DNA of 64,000 nt from Polytrichum commune (GCA_950295325.1 OX485806.1:34534001-34598000); one strand, 5' to 3'; shown: positions 35,700-48,122, numbered from the stretch's first letter. Numbers and translations are program-made. Notes: generated by a model from the letters alone, not told the origin.

Positions 35700-36489
35700 C
35701 ATTGTTGACCAATTTTTGAAAGAGAGACAACCCTCTAAAATCCTTTTGACCCTCAAATTGTTAAGAGTGGGAAGAGGCAAAGAGAACCCTAGAAGGCTGA
35801 CTATCAAGAGGATGATTTACTCAAGGCCCTTTCAAGTTCGATATAGAGGTACGACAAAATTTACGGCTCAATTAACATGGCCATGGTAGGGATTGCCTCA
35901 ACTGCATCATGTGACATGGCTACAAATGTGGATTGATTGATTGATGAATTGTACAAATAATGTAACCCAATCATATGGACAATTGAAAACCTTTTCCAGG
36001 TGCTCATGTTCTTTTGTAGCTTGGAGAAAAGGGCACCTATTCAAATGAGGTAGAAGGAACACAAAATCTGACAAACTCCATGAGGTTTTTTTCTTGGTCC
36101 ATTTAAAATAAATAAATAAATAAACAAGAACCAACGTTGGGCAATCCAACGTGAATTTAAGCTCGTTGGCTCTACCATGTTCAAGGATTTTCTTGATGCA
36201 GGGTGGGGTATTCTGTCTACCTTGTGTTGGGTGAGCTCTTGGCTTCCTACCTACTTAGCTAAGTTTTCCCTGTCAAGTAGAGAGAAGATTTCACGGCCGG
36301 AATCGAACCGCCAACTACTCCGTTCGAAAATGGGTACCTCTTCACTATCACCCGGTAGATTAGGGTCATCTTGGACCTCCATTTAAAATACCCGTTTACC
36401 AAAGAGCATCCGGCAACACAATTATGCAGCCATCACCACTCCCACTATTTCACCTTCCTCCGGCTGTCATCTACCTCATCACGTTAGTG
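35700..36489. other. No gene identified
   Basis: A 69-codon plus frame at 36177-36386 overlaps a tRNA B-box-like sequence on the minus strand (see rejected items). Nothing else stands out. Confidence 0.45.
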
Positions 36490-36870
36490 TGAGGTATGTG
36501 GGTGTTCTTTGGTTCATTTTTCATGTTCTCCAACTTCTACCGACTAGATTTACACAACAAAACTTGTGTTGCATTAGCATATCTATGATGAAACATCTGC
36601 AAAAATCTGATCGAAAATTGGACCTACCCTAATTTAGTTATGTTTTTGGAGGTGCATGTTTGTTGATTTCTTAATTGGATACATGTGTCCTCCCAATTGT
36701 CTTCATTATTGAGTGTAGAGTAGTTACTAATATTTGAAGACATAGTCCGTTCTCTTTTAAGCATGTGTCTTTATGAAGTTTTCTCTGTGATCTTCATCTA
36801 ACCACATACCGATCAAATCTAGGGGTTTGATTAAGAAAAGGAGCGACTTAAGACCCATCTACCTTATGTG
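36490..36870 (+). repeat. Dispersed repeat DR-A, full-looking copy
   Basis: It opens GGTATGTGGGTGTTCTTTGG, passes through CATCTGCAAAAATC and TTGAGTGTAGAGTAGTTAC, and closes GACCCATCTACCTTA. Confidence 0.8.
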
Positions 36871-37009
36871 ACCATTGGAGAGGGATAAACAATATTGACC
36901 ATTGGATAGGGAATTGGCTCATCCGGATAGCCATCATGAATCACAAAGAGTGCCATTTTAGGTTCCAATATTGAAGTTCCAGGATTAGAGTTGAAAATGC
37001 AAAGGTTTT

Positions 37010-37240
37010 AAGAGGTGAAAATGAACAAATTATGCTTCTTTAAGTTATCCCCTAGACTCTCCCAATTGCCTTCATTGTTGAACCAATAATGGTGTCTATA
37101 TTTCAAGCACATAGTCCAATCTCATTGTAACCATTGTCATTTTGGTGTTTGTTCCTAACTACATACCTTGCCATAAACTACTCAAACATAGGTGTCCAAT
37201 TAAGAAGAGTGGCCATATATTAACCCTTAAACTACATCGA
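37010..37240 (+). repeat. Dispersed repeat DR-A, partial diverged copy
   Basis: It carries the CTCCCAATTGCCTTCA, TTGAACC, CATAGTCCAATCTC and ACCATTGTCATTTTGG landmarks of the family's second half. Confidence 0.6.
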
Positions 37241-37945
37241 GCGTATTGTGCTTTCATTAGATCTTCAAAGAAGTAAGCTTTTTAGACCTCAATGTTTATT
37301 GAACCTGAAAGAAAAGTTGTTACTAATAATTTGAAGATCACATCAATATGGTAGAAACAATTAGTAGTTTTTATAATTATTTATAATCAATTCAAAACCA
37401 GTGAACTTCAAGAAATTGTGATAAAATTATGCCATTCAATCATAGTCCAAAGTTTCAAGATTATATGAAGAATAGATATACATTTTGAGATAAGGAAAAG
37501 AGTCCATAGAAAAATGGATAGTTTTCAATCGAAATAAAATGAAGTTACTATATATAGAAACATATTAACAAAGGAAATTGTTAGTTCATTCTTGACTTTA
37601 AGAGTTTGTTGTGAACAAACATCTTTTCGTATTAGAATGGGATGATCACCATTGCCAAAAATAAATAAATAAAATCATAAGGAACATTGTAACCTTCCTA
37701 GCACATTCCATTGGGATGAATTTGCCTTCAAGAATCATTCATAAACCCAAAGTGGGCTTCTTAGAAAGTTAATTGGCAATATTTAGTAGTTTTCATGATT
37801 TGTTTATAGTCGATTCAAATAAGGAAACTTCAAGAAACTATCATGCCACATGCCTAATTGGCAAAGTTGACAATAAGGATTGTCATCATTTTCATCTCCC
37901 TCATCATCATCATCATGACATGATGAGCAAGTAAACTCTACAGCC
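37241..37945. other. No gene; short internal repeat
   Basis: About 60 bp near 37350 (TAGTAGTTTTTATAATT...GAACTTCAAGAAA) recur near 37790 in altered form. Otherwise nothing is recognisable. Confidence 0.45.
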
Positions 37946-37949
37946 TTTA

Positions 37950-38580
37950 AGATATGCGGGTGTTATTTGGTTCGACTTTCAAGTTTTTTGACTCTTGTTT
38001 ATTAGATTTGTACACAATTACACATAGATTTACAAATGCAAAACTTGTGTTGCATCAAGAAATCTGCGATGAAATATCAACAAACATGACTGGAAATCAA
38101 CCTCCCCTAAATTAGTCATGGTTATCAAAAGTACATGTTTGTTGGCTTTATCCCATATTATGGGATAGAGGCATTGCAGAGATTACCTTTGAGTAGTAAT
38201 ACGCCCAGGTAATGCATATCAAAACTTAATAGATAAGGTTTGGTGAAACTCAATGAAAGCTCAGTGGAAGTTCTATTTTAGCATGAAAAGTGCTACTAAT
38301 TTGAAATACTTAATTTTAAGTTTTCCTTTTAAGACAGAACCTCTTATGGCAAAGCCACATTCTCTTGTTAATTTTCTTGACTGAATACAAAAGTCCCCCC
38401 AATTGTATTTGCTGTTGAGTGTGGAGTAATCAATATAGTTTGAAGATATAGTCCAATCTCTTTTGAACACTTGTCTTTATGGTGTTTGTTCTTTGAACCT
38501 TGCCTAACCACACACCAATCAAACATAAGTGCCCGATTAAGGAAAGTAGCCAAATAAAGTCCGCACACCTCAGATGATAA
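37950..38580 (+). repeat. Dispersed repeat DR-A copy with a nested insertion
   Basis: The family sequence breaks off after GTACATGTTTGTTG (about 38144) and resumes at TTTTCTTGACTGAATAC (about 38375). The roughly 230-bp insert starts GGCTTTATCCCATA and ends GGCAAAGCC; TTGTT appears on both sides. The other copies serve as empty sites. Confidence 0.7.
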
Positions 38581-38844
38581 GGGCCACAAAAAAAACTATG
38601 ACGCGGTCAGCCCAAAATCATCATGTTTTCCTCACATTCAGTTTCAAAACATGGGAAGAATAAAGACAAGAAACGATGTGGAAATGGTCTTCTTCGCAAT
38701 AACAAGAACCATGGAGGTTGCTGCACAACTCATGAATCACACTCGTGAAGTTCCATCATGTTACGCTATAAATTTCAACTCTACTTTTAAAGCCCTCAGT
38801 CACTTGCATGAATTTTACTATCATATCATTGCAAACCTCTTACA

Positions 38845-39060
38845 CTAAATATTGCAGATAGTGTCACCAATTCTACTTGTCTTGCTCAATACTAATTGTA
38901 AGCCCCGGTCACCAACACTACATGTTAACCTAACATTATTCCTCATTCCTTGTAATTACTTTTGAGGATTATAGATTTACAGTGTCACAATTACTGTCAC
39001 TTACTAAGTGGCCTCTCATCCAAATTCCAATCATCCATGACAACATCTCAGTTTTATACC
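38845..39060 (+). mobile_element. Small inverted-repeat element, family T2, truncated copy 3
   Basis: It begins ACACTAAATATTGCAGATAG and follows the family interior (TTGTCTTGCTCAATACTAA, CACTTACTAAGTGG) but lacks the right terminus. Confidence 0.6.
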
Positions 39061-39879
39061 GAACATGATACTGAACATAAGTTGCCACTTTTAATCTCTC
39101 GTTTCTATAATTTTAAAGGTGTAAGATCCAAACCACAAAGATAGTAAACCTTTAACCCTCAGAACACAATGATGGACATTTCAAGATGATCAATCTGATC
39201 TAGATATACTTAGCCTCCTAAATTCACCTGTTCCAAGTAAATCACTTATCTGATTTGCACAAAATGGTCTGACAAAGTCTGCACGGGCATCAGATGCCAA
39301 AATAGGTGTACTTGTGTGATAACTGCAAAAATTTCAAAATTGTCCTGCCCCTACCTTCCGCAATGTGCCGTGACAAAATGACAGAAAAAGACCACAAATG
39401 AGCTGAAGCAACCCAATCAAGCTGAAAGTGATTGAGATGGTAGCAATGACGACTAGAATCCTAAACCTAAATCTTTCCAGCTAAGCCTTCACTTATGAAA
39501 GCATCATCGTCTATCTAACGTGGCGGAACACCTAGCAGTCTCAAAATAGTATTTCGCAATGACAGGAAAATCATTGGACTGAAAATGGGGGGTAACTAAT
39601 CAAGCACCAGGTAATCGTGGGTCTGTCCATCCATCTTGGCCATCACTTGTTCTTCACTCTCAAATATATCTGACATCTAGTGGGATGCCAGGTAGTTTCC
39701 ATCACCATTGTTTTCAGAATGAAAGAAAAAGCTCCAAACAAAAAATCACTAACTGATGATCACCTGCTTACCAGAGTCCAAGAAAAAATTGAGTGACACA
39801 GCAAATTAATGCTCTTATGCACTCTTGATTGCAGATTGCAGATGTGCTTTAAAAGTGGGTGTCAAAATGGAAAGGAATC
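39061..39879 (-). other. Downstream flank of the ITPK gene (includes its 3' UTR)
   Basis: This is unique-looking sequence. The 3' UTR must lie in the part next to the stop, but no canonical AATAAA is obvious, so the poly(A) site is not placed. No other gene is seen. Confidence 0.4.
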
Positions 39880-42800
39880 TCAAGGTTCTTCGTGAAGCTC
39901 ATTGTCAAATGCCATCAGCAGTCCCCCAGCTCCAGGTTTCTTGCCCTTGCTCTTTGCTAAGCTCAGTAAGAAATTGGTTATCAGGAACTCATAATCTGGC
40001 AGCTTCCCATAGCCTGCAAAGAGGATATGATTGATTAAAAAGTCACATAATCTACATGAAAAAACGTCATTGACATTTTCCGAGAGAAAATCTCTCCTAT
40101 GCACTTTCTCTCCTAACACTTTCCACCTATGCAGAACACTTGCTCAAATGTTGCACATGCAAAAGTGTCCACCTCTTTACCAAGGCAGTAGCCTTCCTGT
40201 AAAGAGACTCTACCATCATGCTACTGTTGGCAAACATAGATCTTAACTTCTTTTACCCTTTAGCCACCCAATGAGCAATTTTTGTAGAGTGTACTTACAC
40301 AACATTCCCAAGCAATTACTAGCTGCACTCTATTGTATCCTTGGGCATGGGCGAAGAAAATATATAGATCTGCCTAAACATCCTAATATAGTAGGCCATG
40401 CACAAACTCCGAGGACAAACTGAAAACCGGTGTCTGCCTTTGCCAGCAAAGGGCCCACAACCTGTAACTTAATTTCCATGGACAGAGGTTCAATTTATAT
40501 ACGTGCCAAAGCCATGGGATTCAGTGCCCTAAACCATTATACTCAGTAGGCAGGCCAGTGTGGCAATCTTCTTAAAATCTGCCCTCTCAGCTTCTATCTG
40601 CTAACACTTATAGTGCTAACAGATATAGAGGGCAGACTGTACCACGCTACAGAACATAGTCTTGGTTATGGTGAACCGCCACAATCAACCACAACAAAAT
40701 CACTGTAGTTTGCAAATCGTTGTGGTTGTCGTTTATGGTGGCGTCAATTTTCACATCACAATCTAACGTTTGTTTAAGGCCTAGACTCATGAAGAAATTA
40801 AAGTGAGGGAGCTGACATAGACCTTAATGTTAAAGTGGCTTGGACCCAAGAGGTAATATCGGGTAGAGGGTGGTTGTAGTTGTGGTTAGCATGTCCTATG
40901 CCTTTGCCATGAAAATAGAACGAAAGAGAGTAAACCACAACCACAACCACCCCTTGTGTTAACAACTCCTGAGCCTTTAAACTACAAACCTTGGGATCAG
41001 AGCGCATCATGATGGTGGCCAGATTCTAAGCCCACAGCACAAGGCATGTAGGGTTAGTGATGTTATGTTATCAACATCACCATACTTCTATTTAAAACTC
41101 ATTGGCTACTGACACTGTTGCTCATGTATCCTCTGCTGGGTCAATGGCTACATACCAGGAAAATAGTTGATATCAATGACATAGTAGCAATTCCCAGAGC
41201 CACCCTTTCGTATCATATCAAAATTGAATAATGTCAAACCCTGCCAAGAAAAGAAGACAAGAAATAGTAAGCCACTATGTACACTTTTGAAAAACACAAA
41301 ATAGACATTAGGCACATTCTCCTTATACACCTACAAGCTGTTTACACATACTAAACATGTTCACCGAGTGAACATGCTTAGATTGATATACAAAAGTTCA
41401 GAAAAACAATGGAAAATACTACACAAACTTTCAAGCAAACCAATTGAAGGGTGTGCATTTGAGACTTACAAGCCTGGCACGAAGCTCTGTCACAAGGCAA
41501 TTCAGCAGTCGTTCAGGTGGCAGCTCTGCATCCAACAATACATTCAAGAGATGAACACATGCTACTTATGCAGTCAATGAACACCTCTACAGACTTTGCA
41601 GGACAAGATGTAAGCATGTGAAGATAGATGAGACTTGGCTCAGAATTCAGAAAAATAGGTAACAGCAAACAGCAGTAGAACAACAGGATGGGTAAATTAA
41701 ATACCACCAGCTTCTGGGTCCAGATCAGCCTCTTCAGCTGTTGCTGCTGCACATGAAACTCTCGGAAAAGACTTCAAGCCATAGCCCACCTTTTCCCCTT
41801 CTTCTAGGTCTGGCAAAGAGTACCTTCGTACCACCTTAATGGCATCACCAACAACATACACTTTGAATAGAACACCACCTGTAAAAATGTTGCCAAAAGG
41901 ATGAGTACATAACAAGACAAGAACGAAACCAGGTGTCAAAGTATGTACAAGAAACCAATAAAAGGTGTCCTGCAAGGGCAAAATACCTAAACAAGCATAT
42001 TTCATAGGTTGCTTCTGCTGATGTCAAAGGATGTATTGAACATACTATAGAAATCACATAAAAATCAGTCATAAAATCTCTTACTGGTTTCTACTCAAGT
42101 TGTCTCATCCAAATCTTTAGATGAATAGAGTTATCCTAAAATTCAATAAGACTTCTCGTCAGGAGATGGTCCCCTATGAATTTCTATTTGTTCTTTGGCA
42201 TACAATATCAATAATTTCTTTCCACTCGTGCTGCATGCTTGGAAGTAGTGCTTCAATCTAAATGCAGAGCAATCTACTTCAGTTCATTGAGGGTCGAATT
42301 TATTTTAGCATCTCTTGGCACGCCAAAAAAAGTTTGACCCTCAATGAACTGAAATAGATTGCACTTTATTCAAATTCAAACACTACCTCCAAGCATGCAC
42401 TGAAAACTTGCCTAACATGGAAGGTGTTGTATGCAATAATCAACTCCCTACAAAATGCCCCTAGAGATTTTCAATAAATTCCTCAACAAAAAGTTCCCCT
42501 AAAGGATAACCCTAATATCTACATGAGTCTTTTGATGCCACAATACTTACCATGGTTTACAAATTCTTGTAGAACAAGAGGTGTGTCCAGGGCAGAAAGC
42601 CCGTAACCATCATAAGCAAGTGACATGGCATGGGACTTGGCAGATCCATCAGCCACAAGTGGTTTCGCAACTGAAATACAACAGAGTGTAAGTTCAAAAT
42701 GTGCACAGTACTGTGGCAATCACGACACTATACAGATTTTGAGTAATCTCAAAATTTAGCGTTGGTCAACTCTAAAAAGAATCCGCACTAATTAAAAGTC

Positions 42801-45233
42801 CACACAAACTCAAACAAAGTGTAGTGATCCTAATGACCTAAAATATCTCTCTTATACTACAAACCCTTAAACAGACAATAGGTGTCATAACATTGTAACA
42901 ACATTGTGGACCCTAAACTCTTTTACCCGCACATAAACAGTTGGTCTTCCTTACAAATTGTACGGACATGAAAAAAATTAACCATGAGGTAAGAGATATA
43001 ACACACCCAATGGTAGCTTCAGTCCTGCTTCAGCTACAGATGTTGGAATACAAGCAGCATCACCTACAACAACTAATTGCTTAGGGATTCGCACTTGACC
43101 TGCAAACACAAAGTAGAGAGAACATAAGGTTGTCAGAAGAGGAAGATGTAGCACACACTGAGTGTATGCCCATCCAGGACTCTCTTGTGTCACATCCTTC
43201 CAACACTACAATCTGAAATTGAAACCATGAATGCTAATGTAAAATTATTTTATTTTATTTTTATTATTAATATATATACACAAATCACAGTTAGGTAGAA
43301 TATTAAACATTGTTATTTGTTGTCAAGCATAGCCACTCCACAAGCAACCCCTCCCTCTTGACAGAAAAAAAAAAGGAAGAAATGTAAACACAGGCCACCA
43401 GAGGCAAGGATAGAATCCACACCGTCACAATCTGGTAAGTTCAAATCTGCTACATCTTGTAGCATGGACTGTCGGTTTCTGAGCTGCTGGATAGCACTTG
43501 GTGAATCCAGGATTGTCACACCTGGGAACTTCTGCACATAGTCCTGCAGGAAAGGAATATAATATAATATAAAAATAAGCCAGGCTGACAATGAACAATG
43601 TTGCCATCATCTCAACGAAAGCCCAAACTTTTAGAGTGGACACAGCACTGCTTTCTTTACATATTACAACTGAATTGGAAGGGCTAAGGTTGACAGCTCA
43701 ACACACTCTGGCTACATTCGCTCACCTCCAACTCTTGCCTCCATTCTTTCCCTGTTAACTGCATAAGCAAAAAAATTGAAAATAATGTCAGATAGAAGAA
43801 AGTATGAGCCCTATAGCTAATGAACATGAGAAAAACAGTTACAGTAATCCATAAACCATGACAAGCACCTTTGGTAGGTAAAAAGCAATTTTGCCAGACT
43901 CCAGACAGTTCCGCCCACACTCACAGCTTCCTGTCGAACAATGTAGATATGTCATATCCTCGAGACATGGCAACAAGTTGCACACATCCCACTCTCAAGG
44001 ATTCTCTACTGAAGAGGGATAAGAGACATGCTCAACGCCTAAAAGGCTGGTAGGAGTCAACATATCAAGATGGACTGCCGAGGACATCTTGACAACTCCC
44101 AAGAGATATAGCCGATTAAATACCACAATGTGGCTGCTACCAAGTGTAGAGGTGGTTATACAAAAACTTTGCAATGTATATGATCAAGTACATGTTGGAC
44201 GCCTTTAAGTTGGACGTCAAGGAACTATTGAGTTACGCATTCTCGCGGGCAACCAGTACTTATGGCGCAAATTATGCTAGTACTCTGACTTAAGTTTAAG
44301 AGATGTTAGGATGTGGGAAACAATTATGGAACTCACCTTGTGAAGGATGACATCAAAGGGTCCTTGCTCTACAAGAGCTTTGTTCCGATCTACAGCCACG
44401 AATGTAATCCCCTTCGACCTGGTGGACAGATAAGGAGCATATCAGTGCCAAAGCACTATAAAGACTACAACTTCAAAAACCCAACTCAGCAGAAATCAAG
44501 GATAATTGTTGGAAGTTTCAAAGGCAATCAGACTACTTAATTAAGAGCATCCCAGGGCTCTCAAGATATAAGCCCTTAGGTCTATGACAGCCCAAATACC
44601 CCACAACTGGCTGGCTGATGCATTAAGTTCAATATATACATTCTTGTCAGATGAATAATATTCAAAATGAAGCTTCTACTTTCAGTTTTCTGATCCTTTC
44701 AAACCTGCATGCAAATCTTCTTCAATAAACGACTCCCAACATACTGAATCCAAACTAATTAGGTATAGCAGTACTCGATACTTGAGCTAAAAACCAAGGT
44801 GCTAATCCTCATGCGGTTTAAGTAGCTGCATTCTAGGTTACGAAGTATTCAGAAAAGCACCCAAGATTTACAAAACCCTAGCTTTTTCAGCATACATGCG
44901 TTCAGGATGCCTAAGAGCACTGAGATCAGCTCCTGAATGAATCAGCACACTGCATCCCAGGTTCAGAAAGCATATTTCTGAGAGGTCCCTTTTTGGAGAA
45001 TCCTTTCTTGAAGTAAATATAACAATAGGGGCAGGGGAATGGGACTACTACATCACCAGCCCATAAACCTCAACCTCGATGGCATATCTGAGCCGTGAAA
45101 TGAAACTTGGAGGATTGCTTTGAAGGTTTTAATGAAAGATTGACCTGGCATATGACTCCAGCTTAGGTTGCATAAAACTTTTTGTCTTCTTTGCTGTCAA
45201 GGCGTAGCCAACGGTAAACCATGGCGAAGGCAT
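39880..45233 (-). CDS. ITPK: Inositol-tetrakisphosphate 1-kinase / inositol 1,3,4-trisphosphate 5/6-kinase
   Basis: Ten coding exons on the minus strand: 45233-45145, 44418-44337, 43758-43726, 43543-43423, 43099-43007, 42670-42551, 41878-41705, 41525-41470, 41240-41156, 40013-39880. All introns are GT-AG and the phases join to 987 nt, 328 residues. Family motifs in order: VGYALTAKK (8-16), HK (56-57), NRQSML (91-96), [12 protein letters not shown] (142-153), QEFVNHGG (174-181), FKVYVVGD (184-191), RRYSLPD (197-203), FPRVSCAAA (217-225), FNFDMI (261-266), [14 protein letters not shown] (277-290). D264, D279 and N281 are the expected Mg ligands of this ATP-grasp kinase. It phosphorylates inositol phosphates in the cytosol/nucleus towards phytate and pyrophosphates. 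Length and motifs match the plant ITPK2/3-type proteins, and nothing essential is missing. The start is the first in-frame ATG after a TAG, but see the leader entry. Exon 3 is only 33 nt. Confidence 0.95.
40014..41155 (-). other. ITPK intron 9 with two inverted-repeat segments
   Basis: This is the longest intron (1142 bp). Hairpins are predicted at about 40582-40638 (CTGCCCTCT ... AGGGCAG around TATCTGCTAACACTTATAG) and about 40868-40957 (GGGTGGTTGTAGTTGTGGTT against AACCACAACCACAACCACCC). They look like MITE remnants; no coding sequence is seen. Confidence 0.55.
42228..42400. mobile_element. Foldback MITE in ITPK intron 6
   Basis: Arms of about 70 bp, from GTGCTGCATGCTTGGAAGTA inward to TTCAGTTCATTGAGGGTC, are repeated inverted as GACCCTCAATGAACTGAA to CCAAGCATGCAC around a short loop. 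The hairpin lies wholly within intron 6 (41879-42550). No target duplication is certain. Confidence 0.8.
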
Positions 45234-45393
45234 GTCTGGTGCGCCTCCTGGCACATCCCGGCATAAAAAATCCTCGGCCAATTCCGTCTTTAATTTACTG
45301 CTCTCTGCTATCCTGTACTATTCTATTCACTTGAGGCTCCACCTCGTCACTGCCGAAGGAATGTCGAGTTTACTACATCTGCTATGGAAGAAC
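45163..45393 (-). promoter_or_regulatory. ITPK leader exon with upstream AUGs
   Basis: A strong splice acceptor (CTAAC branch-like word, pyrimidine tract, GCAG) ends at 45394, suggesting an intron in the leader. Between it and the main ATG (45233) lie an ATG-TAG start-stop pair (45378-45373), an upstream ORF of 33 residues (45264-45163) and one of 19 residues (45256-45197), the last two overlapping the main start. An in-frame TAG precedes the main ATG. A second possible acceptor (GCCAG, about 45248) would remove them and join an unseen upstream exon. Confidence 0.5.
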
Positions 45394-47160
45394 CTGCGTA
45401 TCATCAGAAGAGGAAAAAGGTTAGAATACAACAAGACCCATTACCAAATGTCAAGCCCTAGTTTCACAATCTTCATCTTAGTAATCGCACGGATAGAGTG
45501 ACGTGGAACTTGCTTTGTGGCCTCCAAATGCTGAGGTAATAAAACCATGAAGCTTTTCCCGCAACAGTGGGGGAAACGAAGACAATCCACAACAAGGATA
45601 GGTGATTCCTCATGTCGCGATGATCAACAAAACAATTCCTCGTGTCAGATAGATCCTCGCGTCATCTAATAAGTGTTAGATGACCACCACAGATTACAAG
45701 GCATGATCGCTGCAACAAATCTAATAAGCGAAAACGTTCATGCATTGTGCAAAAGGGATGTATTATCGAAGTCTCAAACAGACTCTCCGAGTTCTTCGAA
45801 TTCAGCTACCTCGCATGCAATCAATGGCATGTACACACAGCCAAAAGAAATTTCCACATCACACATCGATGGCTGCCATCGACACACAAGATTCCAACAA
45901 GGTAAACATACCGCGCAACAAACAGCATCATCATCGTCAAGAATACAGGAAAGAGCAACCTATTCGGTTTTATTCGCTAAGTGATATAAAGTTGCCAATT
46001 CCGAGATAGAACAAGAAACTATAGGTCAAAGTGTCAAGGTTTTCGGAGAGCAAGGTCGTTCAAGCGTCTTTTTCATCAATTTCTCAAGTGTGAGGTCGGA
46101 TAAACACGATTTACAACTACGACATTATTTCCATCTGAAGCACATCTCTCTCTCTCCTGTACTAGAATTTACATCCAGTGAAGTGGTCTTAGAAACAACG
46201 AGCAGCTTGTCCACGTCACTCGCAAGAACAACAAAAGACTTCCAGATAGATGTCTGGAACCTTCCGCCCTCACGAGCATCTCATCTTCCGATGAACAAGA
46301 AAGCAACAAATGAAAACCTCGTAAGACGACCCCCTCCTTTCTGCTTTCAAAATTTTCCCAAAATCTGGTGTCCAGAATGTTCGCCTCTCTTCTCTTCTCT
46401 TCCACTCACCACCTCCTTCCTTATTCCTTCTTCCTCGTCCACAACAATCTTAATCTTCCATTCCAAACGGACTTTCTCAAACCGCAGGCAGCCACGGGTT
46501 AACTTGAGTTTCAGAAAAGCCTCACAATCTTGCTTCGAAGAGACCAAGAGAGGAATGCAATGCCAATCTGAAAGATGAAATTAGTTTAAGATTTGGATAT
46601 GTAGCAGTAGGCTGCCACCGACCTCAAAATTCGGTCTATCTGCCTGCACCAAATCGGCCGAAATTGCTCGAAATCGGACACCAAAACCGTTGGTGAGAGC
46701 GGCGGAAGATGGAGAATGTCGTCACGCTCCTCGTCCCGCGCGACGCAGTGAGAAAACCTGACAGATTTGAGCGACAATGCGACATTGATGAGATGAGAGG
46801 ACTCAGGGAAGGGAAAGGAAAGGAAAGGAAAGGAAGGGATGAGGCTTTTCTGGAAAGGGAAGGGAAGGGAAGGAAAAGGAAGGAAGAGGAAGGCCAGGGG
46901 CCCAGGGCCCGTAGGTTATTACCCGCCGGGCGCTTGCGATAACCCCCAGGTCCAGCTTCTAACCGCCGGGTACATCTACGGACCAACGGAATCTCCCCGT
47001 TTGTCCCCCGGTATCTCCCTTTCCACTAGTGAGTTTACTAATTCCTCGCCCCCTATTAATGGCCGGGCCGCCGGGCGGGCGTTAATAGAAACGACTCACC
47101 CAGCATAACTTAGTAGAATGGCCGCCAAACCGGGGGGTGATTACTGGTTGTTAAGAACAT
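45394..47160 (-). promoter_or_regulatory. ITPK upstream / leader intron and promoter region
   Basis: From 46.6 to 47.1 kb the sequence turns GC- and CpG-rich, unlike the rest of the window. On the gene's sense strand 46808-46895 is an almost pure pyrimidine tract (CCTTTCC-type), a common feature of plant core promoters and leaders. The open frames here (46090-46578 plus; 46347-46547 and 46636-46986 minus) show no family resemblance and are probably by-products of composition. The transcription start is likely within 46.6-47.0 kb, but I see no TATA box I would trust. Confidence 0.4.
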
Positions 47161-47166
47161 AGCTAA

Positions 47167-47288
47167 TGGTTAGTTCCCATGTAGGCCACTTGCCAACCAG
47201 ATTATACCTAAAATGTAGATTTCACCACATCAAATCTTCATTTCCACTAGAATCTGGTGGGCAAGCGGCCTACATGATGAACTAACCC
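47167..47288. mobile_element. Short Tourist-like MITE upstream of ITPK
   Basis: This 122-bp foldback has arms GGTTAGTTCCCATGTAGGCC...CCAGATT and AATCTGG...GGCCTACATGATGAACTAACC, flanked by TAA at 47164-47166 and 47289-47291. Confidence 0.85.
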
Positions 47289-47620
47289 TAATTAGGCCCT
47301 GCCTGGGCCCTTTCTTTTCAAAGATAAGCATTTACATTGTTTATTATAATGCGTTCAAATCCCACCACCAGCTTGGCACTTGCCAGTGGCTCGGTTGCTC
47401 ATTAATAACCTTTAGTACTCGCTCCCTAAGAAGCAATTTCTGACCAATCGTATCGGGCCACGTCATCCGGCCCACGTCGAAAATGAGCCTCATATTTCTC
47501 ATTCTCGTCGCGCTCGGGCTCGGGTAACACCTTCGGGAGATTTGGTAGATCTTATGTGTTTGTCCTCATGCCACGTCATCCCACAAGAGGGGTTTTTACT
47601 TACAAGCCGCGTCTTTATAA

Positions 47621-48122
47621 GTTATGGTGGGTATTAAGTTACTTGTGTTTTCTAACGCTTTTCCTTTTCAAATGTTAGGTAGTATATCCATTTCATAGCA
47701 TTGCTCAACATGCAGCTCACGTTTCATGGACCCTCGTATTATAATACTGGGATGTTCGAAAAGTTGCGCAAGGAGATTTACATTCATACTAAACTCTCAG
47801 CATATGATTGTTACATTCTAAGTGTCCACATCGATGAGGTGAGGTAATGTTATTATGGTCATAACAATGTTATAAGCTATGGTGAGTAGTAAGTTACTTG
47901 TGTTTTCTTCGGCTTTTCCTTTTCAAGTGTTAGGTAGCATACCCATAACATAGCATTGCTCACCATGCAGTTCACGTTTCATGGACCCTCGTATTATAAT
48001 AGTGGGATATTCAAAAAGTTGCGCAAGGAGACATAGACTCATACTAAACTCCCAACATATGATTATTACATTCTAAGGGTCCACATCGATGAGGTCATGT
48101 TGTTATGGTCATAACAATGTTT
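47621..48122 (+). repeat. Two-copy tandem duplication, unit about 255 bp
   Basis: Units start at 47621 and 47876 and share AAGTTACTTGTGTTTTCT, TTTCATGGACCCTCGTATTA, AAAGTTGCGCAAGGAGA, CCACATCGATGAGGT and TATGGTCATAACAATGTT. They differ by scattered substitutions only. No coding sense is evident. Confidence 0.92.

Noticed and set aside
36285-36370. Minus-strand GGCGGTTCGATTCCGGCC looks like a tRNA T-arm / B box
   Set aside because: The T-stem has a mismatch, and no matching acceptor or anticodon arm could be folded upstream, so I do not call a tRNA or SINE.
46090-46578. 162-codon plus-strand frame upstream of ITPK
   Set aside because: Serine/threonine-rich with no family resemblance; it lies antisense to the likely ITPK leader and is best explained by composition.
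46636-46986. 116-codon minus-strand frame rich in FPSL words
   Set aside because: It is the translation of the pyrimidine tract; no domain or splice link to the kinase was found.
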